A DNA stretch of 64,000 bases from Macquaria australasica (lineage: Eukaryota > Chordata > Actinopteri > Centrarchiformes > Percichthyidae), in assembly GCA_005408345.1 (NCBI GenBank), contig SEMN01000187.1, positions 248,001 through 312,000 on the forward strand, read 5' to 3'. A program made the translations under genes and the position numbers. This document shows, piece by piece, positions 13,578 through 26,639 of this stretch; position 1 is the stretch's first letter, and every line of letters begins with the position of its first letter. The notes beneath the pieces were generated by a model that saw only the letters and a list, made by a program, of their open reading frames with translations, had not been told where the DNA came from and ran no database searches.

Positions 13578-13935
13578 ATTTTGTACAGACTTTCAGGGTT
13601 CCCAGAGGATGAATCTTACTGACGTTGGTGATCCTCTGACATTCAGTCTAGCAGGTCAAAATTTTAATTTGTCCAATACTTTAGCTTATGACCAAATGCA
13701 TGCAAAACTAATGACTTCCCATCAGCCTCAGCTGTGCTTTGTTCACTGCTAATTAGCAAATATTAGCATGAAAGCATGTTAAACTAAGATGGTAAATATT
13801 ATACTTAAACACCAATATGTTAACATTGCCATTGGAAGCATGTTAAGATACTGATGTTAGCATTTGGCTCAAATCACCACTGTGCCTGAGTACAGCCTCA
13901 CCGAGCTGTTAGCATGGCTGTAGACTCTTATGTGT
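13578..13935 (+). repeat. AGCATGCTAA-rich teleost interspersed repeat, forward copy
   Basis: Blocks in order: TTGTACAGACTTTCAGGGTT, CCCAGAGGATGAATCTTACT, GGTCAAAATTTTAATTTGTC, AATACTTTAGCTTATGACCA, CATCAGCCTCAGCTGTGCTT, CTAATTAGCAAATATTAGCA, GCATTTGGCTCAAATCACC and GTTAGCATGGCTGTAGACTC. Compared with the intron copy in gene A (44,960-45,395), a middle section is deleted. On the other hand this copy reaches the GCATGGCTGTAGACT end that the intron copy lacks. Confidence 0.75.
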
Positions 13936-15696
13936 AACTTGAAAGGGGTTGCTCATGTGAAACCAAACACGAGGCTCTGCTCAAACACCCATTCATCAAA
14001 ACATTAGCGCGGGGAGATGGAGGAGGTCGATGACGCGGCTGTCGTGCTGCCCGTACCAACTCCTAAGATTTAGTGGGCGCTTCTTACAGAAAACACATGC
14101 TCAAAATGGATCGCAGGTGATTTTCTACATAGCAGAGCCATCCTCTGAGTCTTCAGCATTGAACATATGTGACATGTTATGTCTGCTTACATTTGGCAGT
14201 AATGTGGGAGAGAAAATAGAGAAAATGAATCATGCTTCATTTAAAGAGAAAACAAGAGTACCACACGAGAAGTTTGAAAGTGTTCAGCTATAGCTTTTCC
14301 ATTTCCTATCCCAAAACCATCATAGGATTAAAGTAGGTCACTTTAGTGGAGCTTTTATACAAGGTCATGATTGGACAGTTATCAAGACTGGCTGCCCTGG
14401 AGATCTGCATTCATCACCTTTCACTTAGTTTCGCTTTAAATATTCTGTCAATTATAAAAACAAAACAAAAAATCTTATTTCCTAAAACAGCAACTCTCAA
14501 AAGAGGGTAATGAAAGTAAGATAATAAAAGTTTTTTTGATGCCTACACTGAAAAACATTAAAACCAAACTTAATATCACTGAAGCAAACCTCTGTGTTTG
14601 GGCCTTCAGTTGTATTTTGGGGATTGTAATCCTTTGGAGTCCTTATTCTGATTATGAATCTCCAGGAAGACTATAGGCACACCCATGTGCTTCTAATGGT
14701 CCTTAAATACTATAAACAACAATTCTGATGGTCATTAATTACTATTTGTCCTGCTTGTTAAAAGTGAAACTAAAAGTATTTACAGTTCTCATTGCTGGTG
14801 ATACAGATAAGATAAATCTGTGGTCAGCAGGTTCTTGCAGAGCTGGGGAGGGAGACGTGGTTTGAGATAAGCAGATTTGTGTGATCCTGAACATGCTGAA
14901 CTCAAGACAGACTTTGTGTGGAAGAGATGATGCAGCTCCAGCCCAAATAAAAGCTATCCATAAATCTACTCCAGATCTCAATTTAAATCTCTAAAAGTGT
15001 CATTGTGCCAGACGGCACACGTTTACACAGGTTATCATCTTAAGTCTGAGACTGATAAGACTTGTTAATGTTAAACTGGCATTACTTATTTGAGTGTAAA
15101 CACAACACATGAACTGTTTTTAGTATCAGCTCACTGCAGCACTTACACCTTCGTATGTAGGCAGACTAATCTTTAATTTCATTTTCATTTCACGTATTTA
15201 GTTAATGCTCTCTTCCAGAGGGAAGGGGGTAAAATGAGCTTCTAGTTCTCCATCACAAACATCTCAAGCAGTCACAGGCAGTGTCAATACATCTGGAAAG
15301 ATACGAGTGTCTCTACAGAATGGAAAGACAGATGCTCGAAGAATACTTTGTCCATCTCTTGATTTCACTGCAGGAGAAAAACTGATTTTTTTCATCCTCT
15401 GCCACAGAACAGTACACTGACACTCTTAATATAATAGGAGTGGGTTTGTTTGATGATTATACATTAACCCAGTGAAGTAAATCAGCGGGATGGGAAATTG
15501 CTGTACTGACTGGTTGGTATGAAAACCTGCAGTATCTCTCCGTGGTTGAGGGCTGCTGCTGTAAACAAGCAGCTGTAAAATGGCTCTGCGCTGCTCCTCT
15601 TGAGTCTTCAGTGGTGTCAACATCACCTTTGATCCTGATCACTGATGTAAGAAGATACCTGCCAGTTTGGTTGTTAAACCGAATGATGCTTTAAAG
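13936..15696. other. Non-coding stretch, no gene seen
   Basis: No supported gene or RNA. Short chance frames only. Confidence 0.45.
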
Positions 15697-15755
15697 GTTT
15701 AGCTCAAAACACCGCAGCCTCCCAGAGTGGCTAGCCATGGCTGTAGACTTAGTGT
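15697..15755 (+). repeat. Terminal fragment of the AGCATGCTAA-rich repeat
   Basis: TTTAGCTCAAAACACCGCAG and CTAGCCATGGCTGTAGACTT match the last 60 bases of the repeat copy ending at 13,935 ('...GCTCAAATCACC... GCATGGCTGTAGACTC'). Only this end is present. Confidence 0.6.
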
Positions 15756-16110
15756 TGTAGGAACAGCACTTTGCTTTCACTAACTACTGATTATACTTAC
15801 TACTAATATTGCTGCTGCTCTGTCTTTATTTTGTATCTCTTCATCCACATGAAGCATCAGCGCCAAGAGAGAGAAAGAGAGACAACAACTGGCTGTGATG
15901 TCACGATTGGAGGAGTGTGTTGTTTTTGTTCAGCTCACCCCCCTGGAGAGGTTTACAGTGTCAGAGGTTTGTACAGGCAAGCAGGGTTGTTTTTGAAGAA
16001 CCAGAGCAGCCACTTCAGACTGAGAAACAGTACATGAGGTCGTTTTTATCTTTTAAAAAATCCTGTCTGTCTCTGTTCCAAATCTCTGTTCGGCCAATGG
16101 ACCTTAGAGT

Positions 16111-16150
16111 ACATATATATATATATATATATGTGTATATACACATATGT
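16111..16150. repeat. AT/TG microsatellite
   Basis: An (AT)n run continues into TGTGTATATACACATATG. The alternation is self-complementary and could form a cruciform. Confidence 0.85.
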
Positions 16151-16748
16151 ATAAGCATTTTATACGTGGACAAAAACAGGAAAGTAACGAGAGACACATT
16201 GTAGACAAAGATATACAAATCATCATCATATCATATCACATCATCAGATAGGCAAACATATCATATATTAACTAAATAGTTATGATTTAGATTATTACAC
16301 AAGTATAAGTGATGACAAGTGATCATGAATAATAAACTCTTCACGCGTTTTGTGATTTCTGTTCACAAGATTTGATTTCATTGCTTTAATATTTTAGTAG
16401 ATTTAATAATATCTTCAATAACTGGTAAAGCTCTATAATATTTTTAAACATTTCTGGTAGGTTGTTTGTTATTTTTGCTATACTTTTTAGCATCGTTATT
16501 GATTTTCCCCTCAGTGTTTTTTCTCTTTGGCATGCGCTGAGGTGCTGATTTCCTCGACTAACACACCCTCACACTTTTGGAGGTGGGATGTAACTTTGTG
16601 GAAATACAGCCTGTTTGCGAACTATAGAGGGGGTTAAACAGAGGACAACCTCCCCTCTCCCTCTTGACCACAACCCTTTGGGCCTAAACCACCACCTTCT
16701 TCCCCTTTCCAACTCTCCACCACCCCACCAACGCCACCCCACCCACAG

Positions 16749-16830
16749 GCTCGCAGCAAACTGCTACTTCAGAGGAAGTCCTGCTGGTCCCATGTCGAAG
16801 GGCAACAAAACAGGCTCTCCTCTCAGCTGG
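16749..16830 (+). other. Isolated exon-like segment (low confidence)
   Basis: A long C/T-rich tract (about 16,650-16,745) ends in CCCACCCACAG, a textbook 3' splice site. Eighty-two bases later the sequence CAGCTG|GTGAGC gives a good 5' splice site. All three frames are open or nearly so, and none resembles a family I know. No partner exon was found nearby, so it may be a chance pairing or a non-coding exon. Confidence 0.2.
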
Positions 16831-17493
16831 TGAGCGTGCATGGATGAATCTGAGGCCAAACACCCCCTCATCCTCACCTCTCTGTCTCCCTTTCTGTGTC
16901 TCTCCATCTATTCCTCCATCCCACCCTCTCAACTCTCTCCCCCTGTTTGTTTTTCATTGAAAGGAAAGCTGAAACCCGTCGGGTTTGTTTTTCTCCTTTT
17001 TGCTTGGCAAAGTGCCTGCTTCAAAAGCCCAGGTGTTGCCGAACGGGGGAGTCATCTTTCAGAAAAACATGAGGTGGATCGCTGGGTCATGGGGAAGAAG
17101 TGGAGGGGAGGTAGGCTGACACGGCTGGATTTTGATGTCATGTTTGGATGTTTTCATCTTTCAAACCGGTCGGGCAGTCTGTCAGCTGCCAGTCAAACAG
17201 TCAAAAACACATTCTTCTTTGCTGACTTAATTGTACCCAGAGACATGGCAGTTTGTTTTCTTCTCATGACAGGGAAAATAAGACAGGAACATTTCTCCCT
17301 GACATTTGAGTCTCTCTTTTACCTCAAAGTTAACATGGAACACTTTCTGCACAGCCCATTACAATTTTCTAAAGCCAAAGATGGGTCTTCAAATGTTTTG
17401 TTTTGTCTGACCAACAGAAAAAAAGCATCAAATCTTCACATTGGAGCAGCTGAAACAAGGGAACACTTGGAATTTTTGGCTTGAAACATTACT

Positions 17494-17581
17494 TAAATGA
17501 TTATTAGCTTATCCAAATAGCTGGCGACTTATTTTCTGACGATTGGCTAATCGATTAATCAACTAAACGTTTCAGCTCTAA
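17494..17581. repeat. Half of a hAT-like MITE
   Basis: TTATTTTCTGACGATTGG, CTAATCGATTAATCAAC and the terminus GTTTCAGCTCTA match one arm of the element at 40,734-40,936, whose ends read TAGAGCTGCAACGATTA. Only one arm is recognisable. Confidence 0.5.
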
Positions 17582-19795
17582 ACACGACAAGAGGTTGTTT
17601 TCTGTCACATGGTAGTTTTTTTTTTCAGCATATCACGTAACATTTTCCTTGACAACATGATTATTTATCTTGGAAGTGATTTTCTCTTAATAAGGAGGGA
17701 ACAAACGTCTTTTGCCAGGATGGGACTACACAATATTTTTGTCTTTTGAGATGGTCACTGTGTCTGATTAGGTGATCATAGTCATAAATTCTCGTCATGA
17801 CTTTGTTCAGGGACATGGCAGACTACACAGTGGACCATTTATAGGTGATCGGAGGTGCCAGGGACCAACTTCACTCTTGCACCTGACAGTACTAATGACA
17901 TATGTTTACGTATATAAAGACGATTTTGTGGTTTAATTTTATTTTTACATGGGATAAAATGAACAATTATGGCACCTGATGCTCATTTTTGTTCCTGACG
18001 CCTCACATTAGTCGGGTTGGGCCATTATTGGGCTAATATCGCATAGCCTGGTCCCACATTAAAGACCTCTTGGGGAACTTTTTCTGCCCACTTGAGAGGG
18101 AACATTTTATCTAACAATGTAGGATTTATTTGGGGTGTTTTAACAGGATTAGTATGTGTTTTTCTTACCTAACTCAACATTTTCAATTTTCACCTGAGAG
18201 AACTTTTTTCTTATACCACAGAACGGGACATTATTCATGTGACTTAATCTAAAATGTTTTCCAACATACACACATTTTCTGTTAAACGAGATATGAACAT
18301 TTTTCTTAGTGTTAGCCTTTACGTGAAAGGGAGGCTTTTCCTGTAATGTTGTAAGGAACTACTGAAATGACAAAGAATTGATTATCAGGACATTCTCTTC
18401 CTTTTTGTTTTAACCCCATATAATGATTATTTTCATAAACATTCCCAAACACAAAAGCCTGTGATTAAAGCACAACCACGTGACACCAATGTTAGCTCAG
18501 CATCACAGAGGCAGGTCAGGGAGGGTTTTCCCAACATTTGCGGAACCAGTTCATCCAGAACATCTAAACACGTGGACGATATCACTGTTAAAGCACATTG
18601 TGTAAGTTGGAGTTCCCCTTTAATTTCAGCCAGACAAGTGATATGACTGTCATGTTGCATCATAGGGAGTGTGTGTGTGTGGCGTGTTACCCTTACTGAT
18701 AGCAATAGTCTGTAAAATGAAACAAAATAAAGCCACATTTTAAAAAGTTAGTTAAAAAAAATTAACTGGTACTCTCCTTTCAGTTGAGGATTCTAAATAA
18801 CTGGTACAACAGCAGGTCTGTGTCCTCGACAGTCTGGATATTCTCCTCTGGAAAGAAGAAACTCAGTAGGGGATCTTTTGGGGAAACAGAACTGGGAAAA
18901 CAGATTCCACCCCTGATGTACCCCACTGACATCCATCCACCAGAACCCCATGGGAAACCCCAGGGCCTCCTCCTCGTCCTCCTCCTCCTCCTCCTTTCTG
19001 CTCCTGCAGCCAAAAGCCCAGCTGGAGAGTCACAAGGTCACTCAGCTGATTTAATCCCCGGTCCAGGTCACATAAACACACAACACTGGGAAAACGACCA
19101 ACAGACGTGGACGTAGATGTTCTGAGAATTGTTATGAAGCTGAATTTACTAATTTCTGGCTACAAAAATATGTTTTTTTTTTAATCCGGAAGCAGGAACC
19201 ACAGAAACAACAGCTTCAATAGATGACAGTTAAGTTCACAAATTTGATCTAATTTGTGTTTATCAATCAATTAGAACATACCATGCGCTACATTTAGCAA
19301 GTGGTCGGGGTGGATGGAGGGTGTACAAAGTGCAGGATCTTGACACCACATACCAGAGTTCACATCTTGACTCCTGTCAGTGGTTAGATTTAGGCAACAA
19401 AAGCAGTTTAGTCAAAGTTAGGGAAAGATTGTGGTTGCACCTCCAATCACCAAAATTACTAAAATGTTAATATCACATTTATTTATATTAATTTTCTAAG
19501 TTTGTCTCCATTGTTGTTATACATCACTGACTGTAAGTTTCCTTTCTAAACACGATTCATCCTAAAGCTGCAGTCAACCTGCAGGGTGAACGCAGCCTTT
19601 CATAGAGTTCTGCAGTATTGCATCTGTCCTGCATTACACTGTGACGGCACCACACTCATTTTCTTGTCCATCAAACGTACAGCAACGCATACAATGCACA
19701 GACCTTTGCAAAACAACTGCGAGGAATTATGTAAGAAGTCTCTGGTCACGCGATACTGTACCACAAGACAGAATAATAATGTACTGATGGTGGAG
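17582..19795. other. Non-coding stretch with a CTC-repeat patch
   Basis: No gene seen. A CTC/CTG-rich patch occurs at about 18,965-18,996 (CCTCCTCCTC type). Short chance frames through this patch code for low-complexity Leu or Arg runs and are not credible genes. Confidence 0.45.
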
Positions 19796-19870
19796 GGATA
19801 GTAGGGGAGGAGAAGAGGAAAGAGAAGGAGAGTGAAAAAGGAGAAAAATAGAAGGAAGATTAAGAAGAAC
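19796..19870. repeat. Polypurine (GA-rich) tract
   Basis: Almost uninterrupted purines on the plus strand (GAGGAGAAGAGGAAAGAGAA type), with looser GA-rich sequence continuing to about 20,000. Mirror-like polypurine tracts can form triplex (H-DNA) structures. No gene is associated. Confidence 0.6.
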
Positions 19871-20099
19871 ACAAAACAATAAAGAGACAGTGATGGTGTG
19901 AGAGAAAGTTGGAAAGAGGTGGATCAAAATAGCTAGAGACAGAAAAACAACAAGGGTCATGTAAACAAAGAAGAAATGTATAAAAAGAGAGAGAGTCTAT
20001 GAAACTAACAACTATATAATTCTGTCTTTGAAAAGAGGTCAAAAATAAAACAAAACACAATACTTAGATGGAAACTGTTTTTCTTTAGTGATGAAGAGA

Positions 20100-21709
20100 A
20101 AAATAGAAAAGAAAGAGAGAGAAAAGTGGAGTGACACACCTCTTTTTCTTTATCACGTGTGTCTGTCAGTTTGTGTTCATATGTCATGATGAAAGCGAGA
20201 CTGGTTGGCTGATGCCATCTGTGGGACTGAAGCACGATGAGGACTCCCTGTACCTGAAACCAGTGAAGCACAGGAATACCTCTGACACAGAAGGCCTATT
20301 GTGGGTCATATCTAATCTGAAATCAGCAAAACCTGCTACCGAATACAAAAACAGACCGACTGTTGGATGGATGGAGGAATGAAGACAAACAGACAACCTT
20401 GGTGACCTGCAGTGAGAACACAACGTACCAGACTGTCGAGTCCTGACAGGTGGATTAGCTGTAAAAAAAACTCCTGTAAACAAAACCATCCAGATTAGCT
20501 GCTGCAAGTCCTGATAGAGCAGCAATACATATAAAAGGAACAAAGCGTGATAGAGCACAATAGGAAACACATAAATGAAAAAGATGCATAAAAAGATGGT
20601 GCAAACACATCAAAAATCTGAGCAGGGAAAACAGCCACTTCAGCAATCAGGGAGGCATTTGGCCCCATTAAAAATAAAAAGTAAAACCACAATTCATAAA
20701 ATGAAAACGAAGTCCTCGTACCTCTTTCCCAGCCATTTCTTTACCGAAGCTGAACTTCTGTATTGATTGTCATGACATCTGAAAAAAAAAAAATAAAATA
20801 AAAACATGTTTTGTTGGAAATCTTACACAGACATTACTGATTGACACTGCACAGCCAGGCTGTTTAGATCTGTATTCCGATCCTAGCATGGAAAGCTGGA
20901 AGCGCCTCAAATCAGCAAAAACAAGTGGGCTGAATCAAGAATCTCTAAAACTAAATGCTTTTCTTAAACAATACAACAATATTACACTGAGAGCATTATG
21001 AGCATGAAGCAGTCATGATGACATAATATTGGTTCAAAACATTCACTTCTGTTTTTCACTTTTCAAACCACTTTTAAACATTTTACTTTCACCCTTTGAA
21101 GTCTCAGTTTTGATTCTAATTTTACTGCATAAAAGGTCTCACTTACATATGTGATTAGTTTAAGTAATAATGCATAATGAGGTGGGCTAAAATAGAAAAG
21201 TAAAGGTTGAGGTGAAAGAGTAGAATCATATATTTTCCATATCATGACACCTTGGAGTGTATTAACACATCCATATAGGTCACTGACTGTAGAAAACAAA
21301 GCTATGCTGTGTTTTAATCAGATAATCAGAAAGTATTTCCTGTCACCAAACTGGGATATCTGACCTGGATAAACAAAAACAGGTTAATAATGTTGTCAAC
21401 ACACACTGGATGCTTTGTGATCTGAGAGGGAGCCAGCTGCAACAAACAATCTGTACAGTTTGTTCACATTTATGAGGAAGTCACACACAAAGATGTCACA
21501 TTGAAGTCTGATGTGATGTGACGGTGATCACACTGTTATGCTTTAGTTGACATGGACACAGGTGAGTTCTCCTGGACCTGCTGTAAGTCACTTTGGTAAG
21601 GCCCCAGATGCAATATGTTCATAAATAAATAAACATATAGGCAAAGCAGATCTAAACAGAACAGATCTAAACAGAAATGTGCACAAATACCATTTTATAG
21701 TCCATACAA
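20100..21709. other. Non-coding stretch, no gene seen
   Basis: Short chance frames only. The minus-strand frame of 128 codons at 20,184-20,570 has no domain and no splice partners. Confidence 0.4.
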
Positions 21710-21732
21710 AACACACACACACACACACACAC
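21710..21732. repeat. (AC)n microsatellite
   Basis: Uninterrupted AC dinucleotides, about 11 units. Confidence 0.95.
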
Positions 21733-21894
21733 GCTGACACACGCACACGCTCAAATGCATATTGTGAACAGGCACCAAACTAACAAGTGATACACCAACA
21801 TGTGCAAAGTAGAACACAATTATAAATACAGTAAGCGGAGTGACAACTGCTCTGCTGAATACCAGGCATATATAATACACCCACACCCACATGT

Positions 21895-21895
<1 letters not shown>

Positions 21896-21963
<68 letters not shown>
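21896..21963. repeat. (AC)n microsatellite, about 34 units
   Basis: Uninterrupted AC dinucleotides over 68 bases. This is the longest pure dinucleotide tract in the window. A complementary TG tract begins 88 bases downstream. Confidence 0.95.
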
Positions 21964-21965
<2 letters not shown>

Positions 21966-22048
21966 CTTCCTCTGTGCAGCACCAGCTGTGTTCAGGCTCC
22001 AAACATTTAAGTGTAATAACATATGGAGGATGTGCGTGCCTAACTGTG

Positions 22049-22050
<2 letters not shown>

Positions 22051-22088
<38 letters not shown>
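22051..22088. repeat. (TG)n microsatellite, about 19 units
   Basis: Uninterrupted TG dinucleotides, complementary to the AC tract at 21,896-21,963, so the two form a large inverted repeat. Confidence 0.95.
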
Positions 22089-22090
<2 letters not shown>

Positions 22091-22869
22091 CGGCCTTTCT
22101 GCATGTTTTTGCTTGTTTGGACTGGTGTGTGTCTGTATCCATTTATGTGTGTTTGGCTAGTGGACACAAACTGTCTGCTTATCAGTGTGTGTGGAAATTT
22201 GCCAGTTTGAATCTCAGGGCAGTATGAGCAGGGGGAGATGAGACTGTGGTAGAATTAGTTTTTTGCAGAGACAAAAGTAAATACAAATAATGACTGATTG
22301 TTATGTGAATGGAACATGAATGATTAAAACAGACTTAAATAAATATTATAAAAGAAATATCGATGCATTTAGAAATGGGTAGCTGCAGCAGTAAACAGAG
22401 AAAAAAAAAGTGCAAACACACTGTCTACAGCTAATGCCAAAACAAGCCTAAAGGTGTGTTTCCAGGGAGTGTGTATGTGTTGAGTGTGCAGAGCTCAGCA
22501 AAACCTCCCTGCAGAAATTCTTAATCTTAAAAACCTGAAACAACAAACCAAAGTTGCTTTCTAATGACACTCGCCTGCAGCAGTCAGCAACAAAAAAACA
22601 GCTCCGACCTTTGACCCTTTTTACCGCAGACTTTTTTGTGCTCCTTTATATTTTATTTATCTTATTGTGTATAATATATTAGTTATATTATGTTCCTCAA
22701 GATTCTCTGTGGAAATTCGCTGTTGAAATTGTGAAAAAAGACAACAAAAAATAAGGTGGCGTGTGTTTTGTTTTTTGTTTTTTACAACACCGACATGTTC
22801 AAACATGAGCTGCAAAACTTTGCAAAGCACTCAACAAACTCACTTTCAGCACCAGCCTCAACAACAAAA
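22089..22869. other. Non-coding stretch, no gene seen
   Basis: AT-rich, with no supported gene. It precedes the promoter-like block at 22,870. Confidence 0.4.
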
Positions 22870-23080
22870 GGGGAAGTGAAACTAAAAACTGCTTGTGTGT
22901 GAGTGTGTGTGTCTGACAGCTGGGAACATCGGGCCCCGCCCACCGCTCAACTCTCATTGGCTGTGCTGTCGTCAAGCGTATTTAATAAGAAAACAAGTTG
23001 CTGCCCAGCCAATCAGGGCACAGCTAGAATTTCCCCTACTTATCTGCAGTGACATCACATGGCCCTTTAAACAGTAGACC
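22870..23080 (+). promoter_or_regulatory. Promoter-like block without an assigned gene
   Basis: In order: an interferon-response-like motif GGGGAAGTGAAACTAAA (22,870-22,886), a GC box in GGGCCCCGCCCACC (about 22,931), an inverted CCAAT box ATTGG (22,956-22,960), TTTAATAAG as a weak TATA-like element (about 22,981), and a second CCAAT box in AGCCAATCAGG (23,009-23,013). Such a cluster of NF-Y, Sp1 and IRF-type sites is promoter-like. No coding exon could be linked to it on either strand, so its target is unknown. Confidence 0.3.
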
Positions 23081-24952
23081 ACAGACTGAGAGTTTAAATG
23101 TCCTGATGAGACAGAGCACACCTAGAAAAAAAAAAAGAAAGAAGTTTCAGACCTGTGTGTTTTGACAGTTGGCCTACTTACAGGCTCTTTGAAAAGTTTA
23201 AAGTAAAACTTGTTTATTAGCTGTTAAAGACACTCATTAATGATTCTAGGGACCCCCAGCTGGAGAGGGCCAGTAATAATCCAGTATTATTTTATTAAAA
23301 AGTGGGGAAGAGGGCGAGAAATAATATTCTTTCGGGGCGAGGCCCACAATCCTAGCTATGATTCTGGATCTGCTAGTCTACTATATGTATGATATACAGT
23401 ATACTCTGACTAGGTGTACTGGATTCATATGTGTAAATGTTTTAATGATTTTTGTGTTTTAGTGAAACATGATTGGTGAAGAAAACTAGACATTTTGCTC
23501 TGAAACAATAAATCGCTCTCATATTTGTCATGTTGCAGGATAAGCCTCTAAATGGTCTGCTGGGTGTAACATGCCCTCCACTTATCTTTTGAGTTTTATA
23601 TGAAGTTATGTTATCTCTGTACAATGGCTATCATTATGTTTGTTTCTCTGTTAGTTGCCAATATATTCAAGAGTCAGATTAGACAATTTCCTGTGTTTAC
23701 TGTACTTGGGTGAATAGTGGTTGTGGAATCCACTATAACTTCTGTTTAACCACTGTCAGAGTCAGAGTAAGAGCACAATGAAAAAGGCTTGAGGCCAAAA
23801 GTGTTTCTGGTGTCTTTGCTCCCCTTTTGCTACTAAAAAATGTCAACAGTATTTGGGGCCTTTGGTCAGTTTAGTGTGTGTGGACCTTTATTACTTTGTG
23901 TTAAGTTAAAATAAGAAAACACACAAACTGAGTCAGCTCTTTATATTTTCACCCCCCAAACAATATGATTTCTTTACAGTAAGGCCCAAGCTAGAAATCA
24001 TCCTCTGCATTTCAACAATCCTAATTATTTAGTAGCAGTGGGCGACCATAGTGCAGCTTCTCAGGGACCGTTTTGAGGCCAGTCACTTGGCAGGTTTGAG
24101 TTACGACTGGTGACGCTGCCACTGTGCAGAAATAATTAAAATCCCTGTGATTAAGTGCTATAAACAGATAAAGCCATGCTACAAAAGATTGGCAGCCTCT
24201 ATCTCACACCAGTGGAACCACATTTCCTACAAACTGTGTTTGTGAGAGGTGGAATCCAGGTGAGGGGGCAGATCGTTTGTTTATGACCTTGCAGAGCGGA
24301 AACTTTGGGATGTCCAGGCACTTGGTGAGAGGTCACAGCCAAGTGGGTGATTGGCCAGCAGGACTAACTCTGTAGCCTCTATTTGTCCAAAGGGCCTTTG
24401 TTCCAAAATGCTAAATATATATCCATTCTGGAAAGAGCAGATAGCTGGAATTCATTATAATAATAGTGCAATTAATTGACCGCTATATATGGTGTAATTC
24501 TGTTATATATGAGTACATTTTTAAATTAAGTAAACATTACATTCAGGCCAATAATCAGGCCATTGCCATTGTCATTAAGCTTCTTTCAGTGACAGTTATA
24601 CACAGGTGACAAGTGTAATTTATATGGCTCTGGGGCGATTGGTTAAATCTGAATCTGTTAATCAAGCTAAATGAGTGTGAACCCAAAGAAATAAGAACAA
24701 TGTCGATTTTCAGCACGTTGATTTTGCTACTTGACTTTTTGAACCGAGTGAAGTTTGCAATGTAAGTTCTCTCTCAGCCAACCTGCTGTGTGTTTTACGC
24801 AGGTGGAGATAAAATCAGCTGCACACACCCCCATGCCTCCGACAGATGCACGTCATAACGCACAAACCTACTGTGATGCATGTCGCGCATGGTGAGAGGA
24901 GAAAAGTGTTTCCTGTGTTCTGCGGCTCTGTGACTGATCAACTAGCATGGAA
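23081..24952. other. Non-coding stretch, no gene seen
   Basis: No gene or recognised repeat. Open frames are short and carry no domain. Confidence 0.4.
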
Positions 24953-24968
24953 CCCCCCCCCCCCCCCC
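24953..24968. repeat. Poly-C run of 16
   Basis: Sixteen consecutive C on the plus strand. Runs of this kind can form i-motif and, on the other strand, G-quadruplex-like structures, and they often collapse in assemblies. Confidence 0.95.
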
Positions 24969-26602
24969 TTCTGTACTGTACATGAAAACATGCTGACTCC
25001 TGCCCTTTGTTTTTCTTTGTTACTCTACACTTTACTGATCCTTGTGATATGGAGTTATAGACACTAATGCATTTATTATTGCCTTGGAAAAATAACAAAA
25101 AAAGAAGTCCTGCTATAAATTGCATTATTGGGTCAATATCTGTTTGCAGGGACCACAAAATATAAGGAGAGAGAATGGAAATGTTTTACAAATCCTGAAA
25201 TTGATATGTCATTGTTGATCGACTCCTGCATCAGAGCATTGGCACTGCCAACTTGGGTCATAGCAGTGCAAGTGCCCAGTCATACCAGACAGTGGCACAA
25301 TAAAATCCATTCATGCTGGAACCTTGATGACATAGTGACTACTTGTGGGTCACGTGACACAGCTAATACAATAGCTTCCTTCACTTTGAACTCTCCGTTT
25401 CTCTCCGTTCCCTCAAAGGTCAATCAAGACGGTTTGCAATTTGCCAGTGGTGAAAATTCCCCTTGTAGAAGTTCCTATGAGCACCATGCAATTTTACTTT
25501 GCGTCTGCAAGCAATCCACTATTCATGGTGATCCCCTTTTAATTAATTGATTTCAGTCAGCAAGTTAAATCTTATAAACGCCGGTGTAGCTAACCGAGCC
25601 TAAACACATAAGCTACTTAAGAGGCCATCAAACCTACTGCTGGTGATCTTTGCCAAATGATCTCCCTGCATGGGAAGATAACTAGTTTGGATAAGTACAA
25701 CTTGGTACCAGTGTAATGTTACTTTTCCCACATAATTATCTGAAATGATGAAGATTGTCTTAAAAGATTTTTACTTCTTTTATTGTTTTGTTTCAGGGTC
25801 AGTACATTGGATCAGGTGGGAATTTTTGAACAGACGTTAATATAATGATCTGCACCAACCCTTCAATCCTGTGTAAATATACGGCAAAAATGAAGGTCGA
25901 TGCTGAAGATATGGTTGAACCTAAACTCCTGCATGCACACACATTACAGTGAAAGCTTGCTGGAGTGACAAAAGGTAAACAACAAACTATTTACACTACA
26001 CACATACTATGTATTAAAACATGTTAATTCACTTTTCATAAAGACGGGATTAGGCTTGTTCGAATACCTAAAAAGTCTAGGGAATGTATTTATGTATGAA
26101 TGTATTTTAACAGTGTGATAGCATCTGTGCTAATTTGAGGAAGTTTTTTCACATTTTCCCTTTTGAACTCCAGAAAGGGAGTCGAGCTAAAAGTGTCCTT
26201 GAACGAGTGGGAACTTAATGGGAGGTTGGCTCACTAAAATACCTCACAGCTCCCCAACAACAGGAAAAGGCCTTGTAAACTTGGACCACTCTGGCTAAAC
26301 TTTGTGTTTGCTCTCAGAGAAACACATTCTCGCACTGTGACTAAAATCAATGTCACTAACACCAACCAACCTCACTAAAGATGGTTCACTAACAGGAGAG
26401 AAAACATAATTCTGTATTTGTGTGACAATGTTTAACTGTTTGCTAGGAAGACCTTCTTGTCTAAACACAGAGAAAGAGATCAGATTTTCTCATCCTGTTT
26501 CAAAGGCCTGGTCACAAATAGTTATACATCCTATTTTCTGCCACTGTATATATGCAGCTCAATATAGTTAGAGCTCAGAATGTGTCTTGGGGATAGAGGA
26601 GG

Positions 26603-26604
<2 letters not shown>
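24969..26604. other. Non-coding stretch, one unassigned frame
   Basis: Contains an open frame of 140 codons (25,128-25,550, plus). It has no recognisable domain, no splice context and no repeat content, so I do not call it a gene. Confidence 0.35.

Positions 26605-26639
<35 letters not shown>

Noticed and set aside
16840..17484. Longest plus-strand frame of the left half (214 codons)
   Set aside because: No domain, low-complexity start, and no splice or promoter context that fits. A frame of this length is expected by chance in 64 kb.
21695..22210. Several frames coding for Thr-His or Cys-Val repeats
   Set aside because: They are translations of the AC/TG microsatellites, not proteins.
25128..25550. 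140-codon plus-strand frame
   Set aside because: No recognisable motif, no repeat or gene nearby, and no conserved-looking splice sites.
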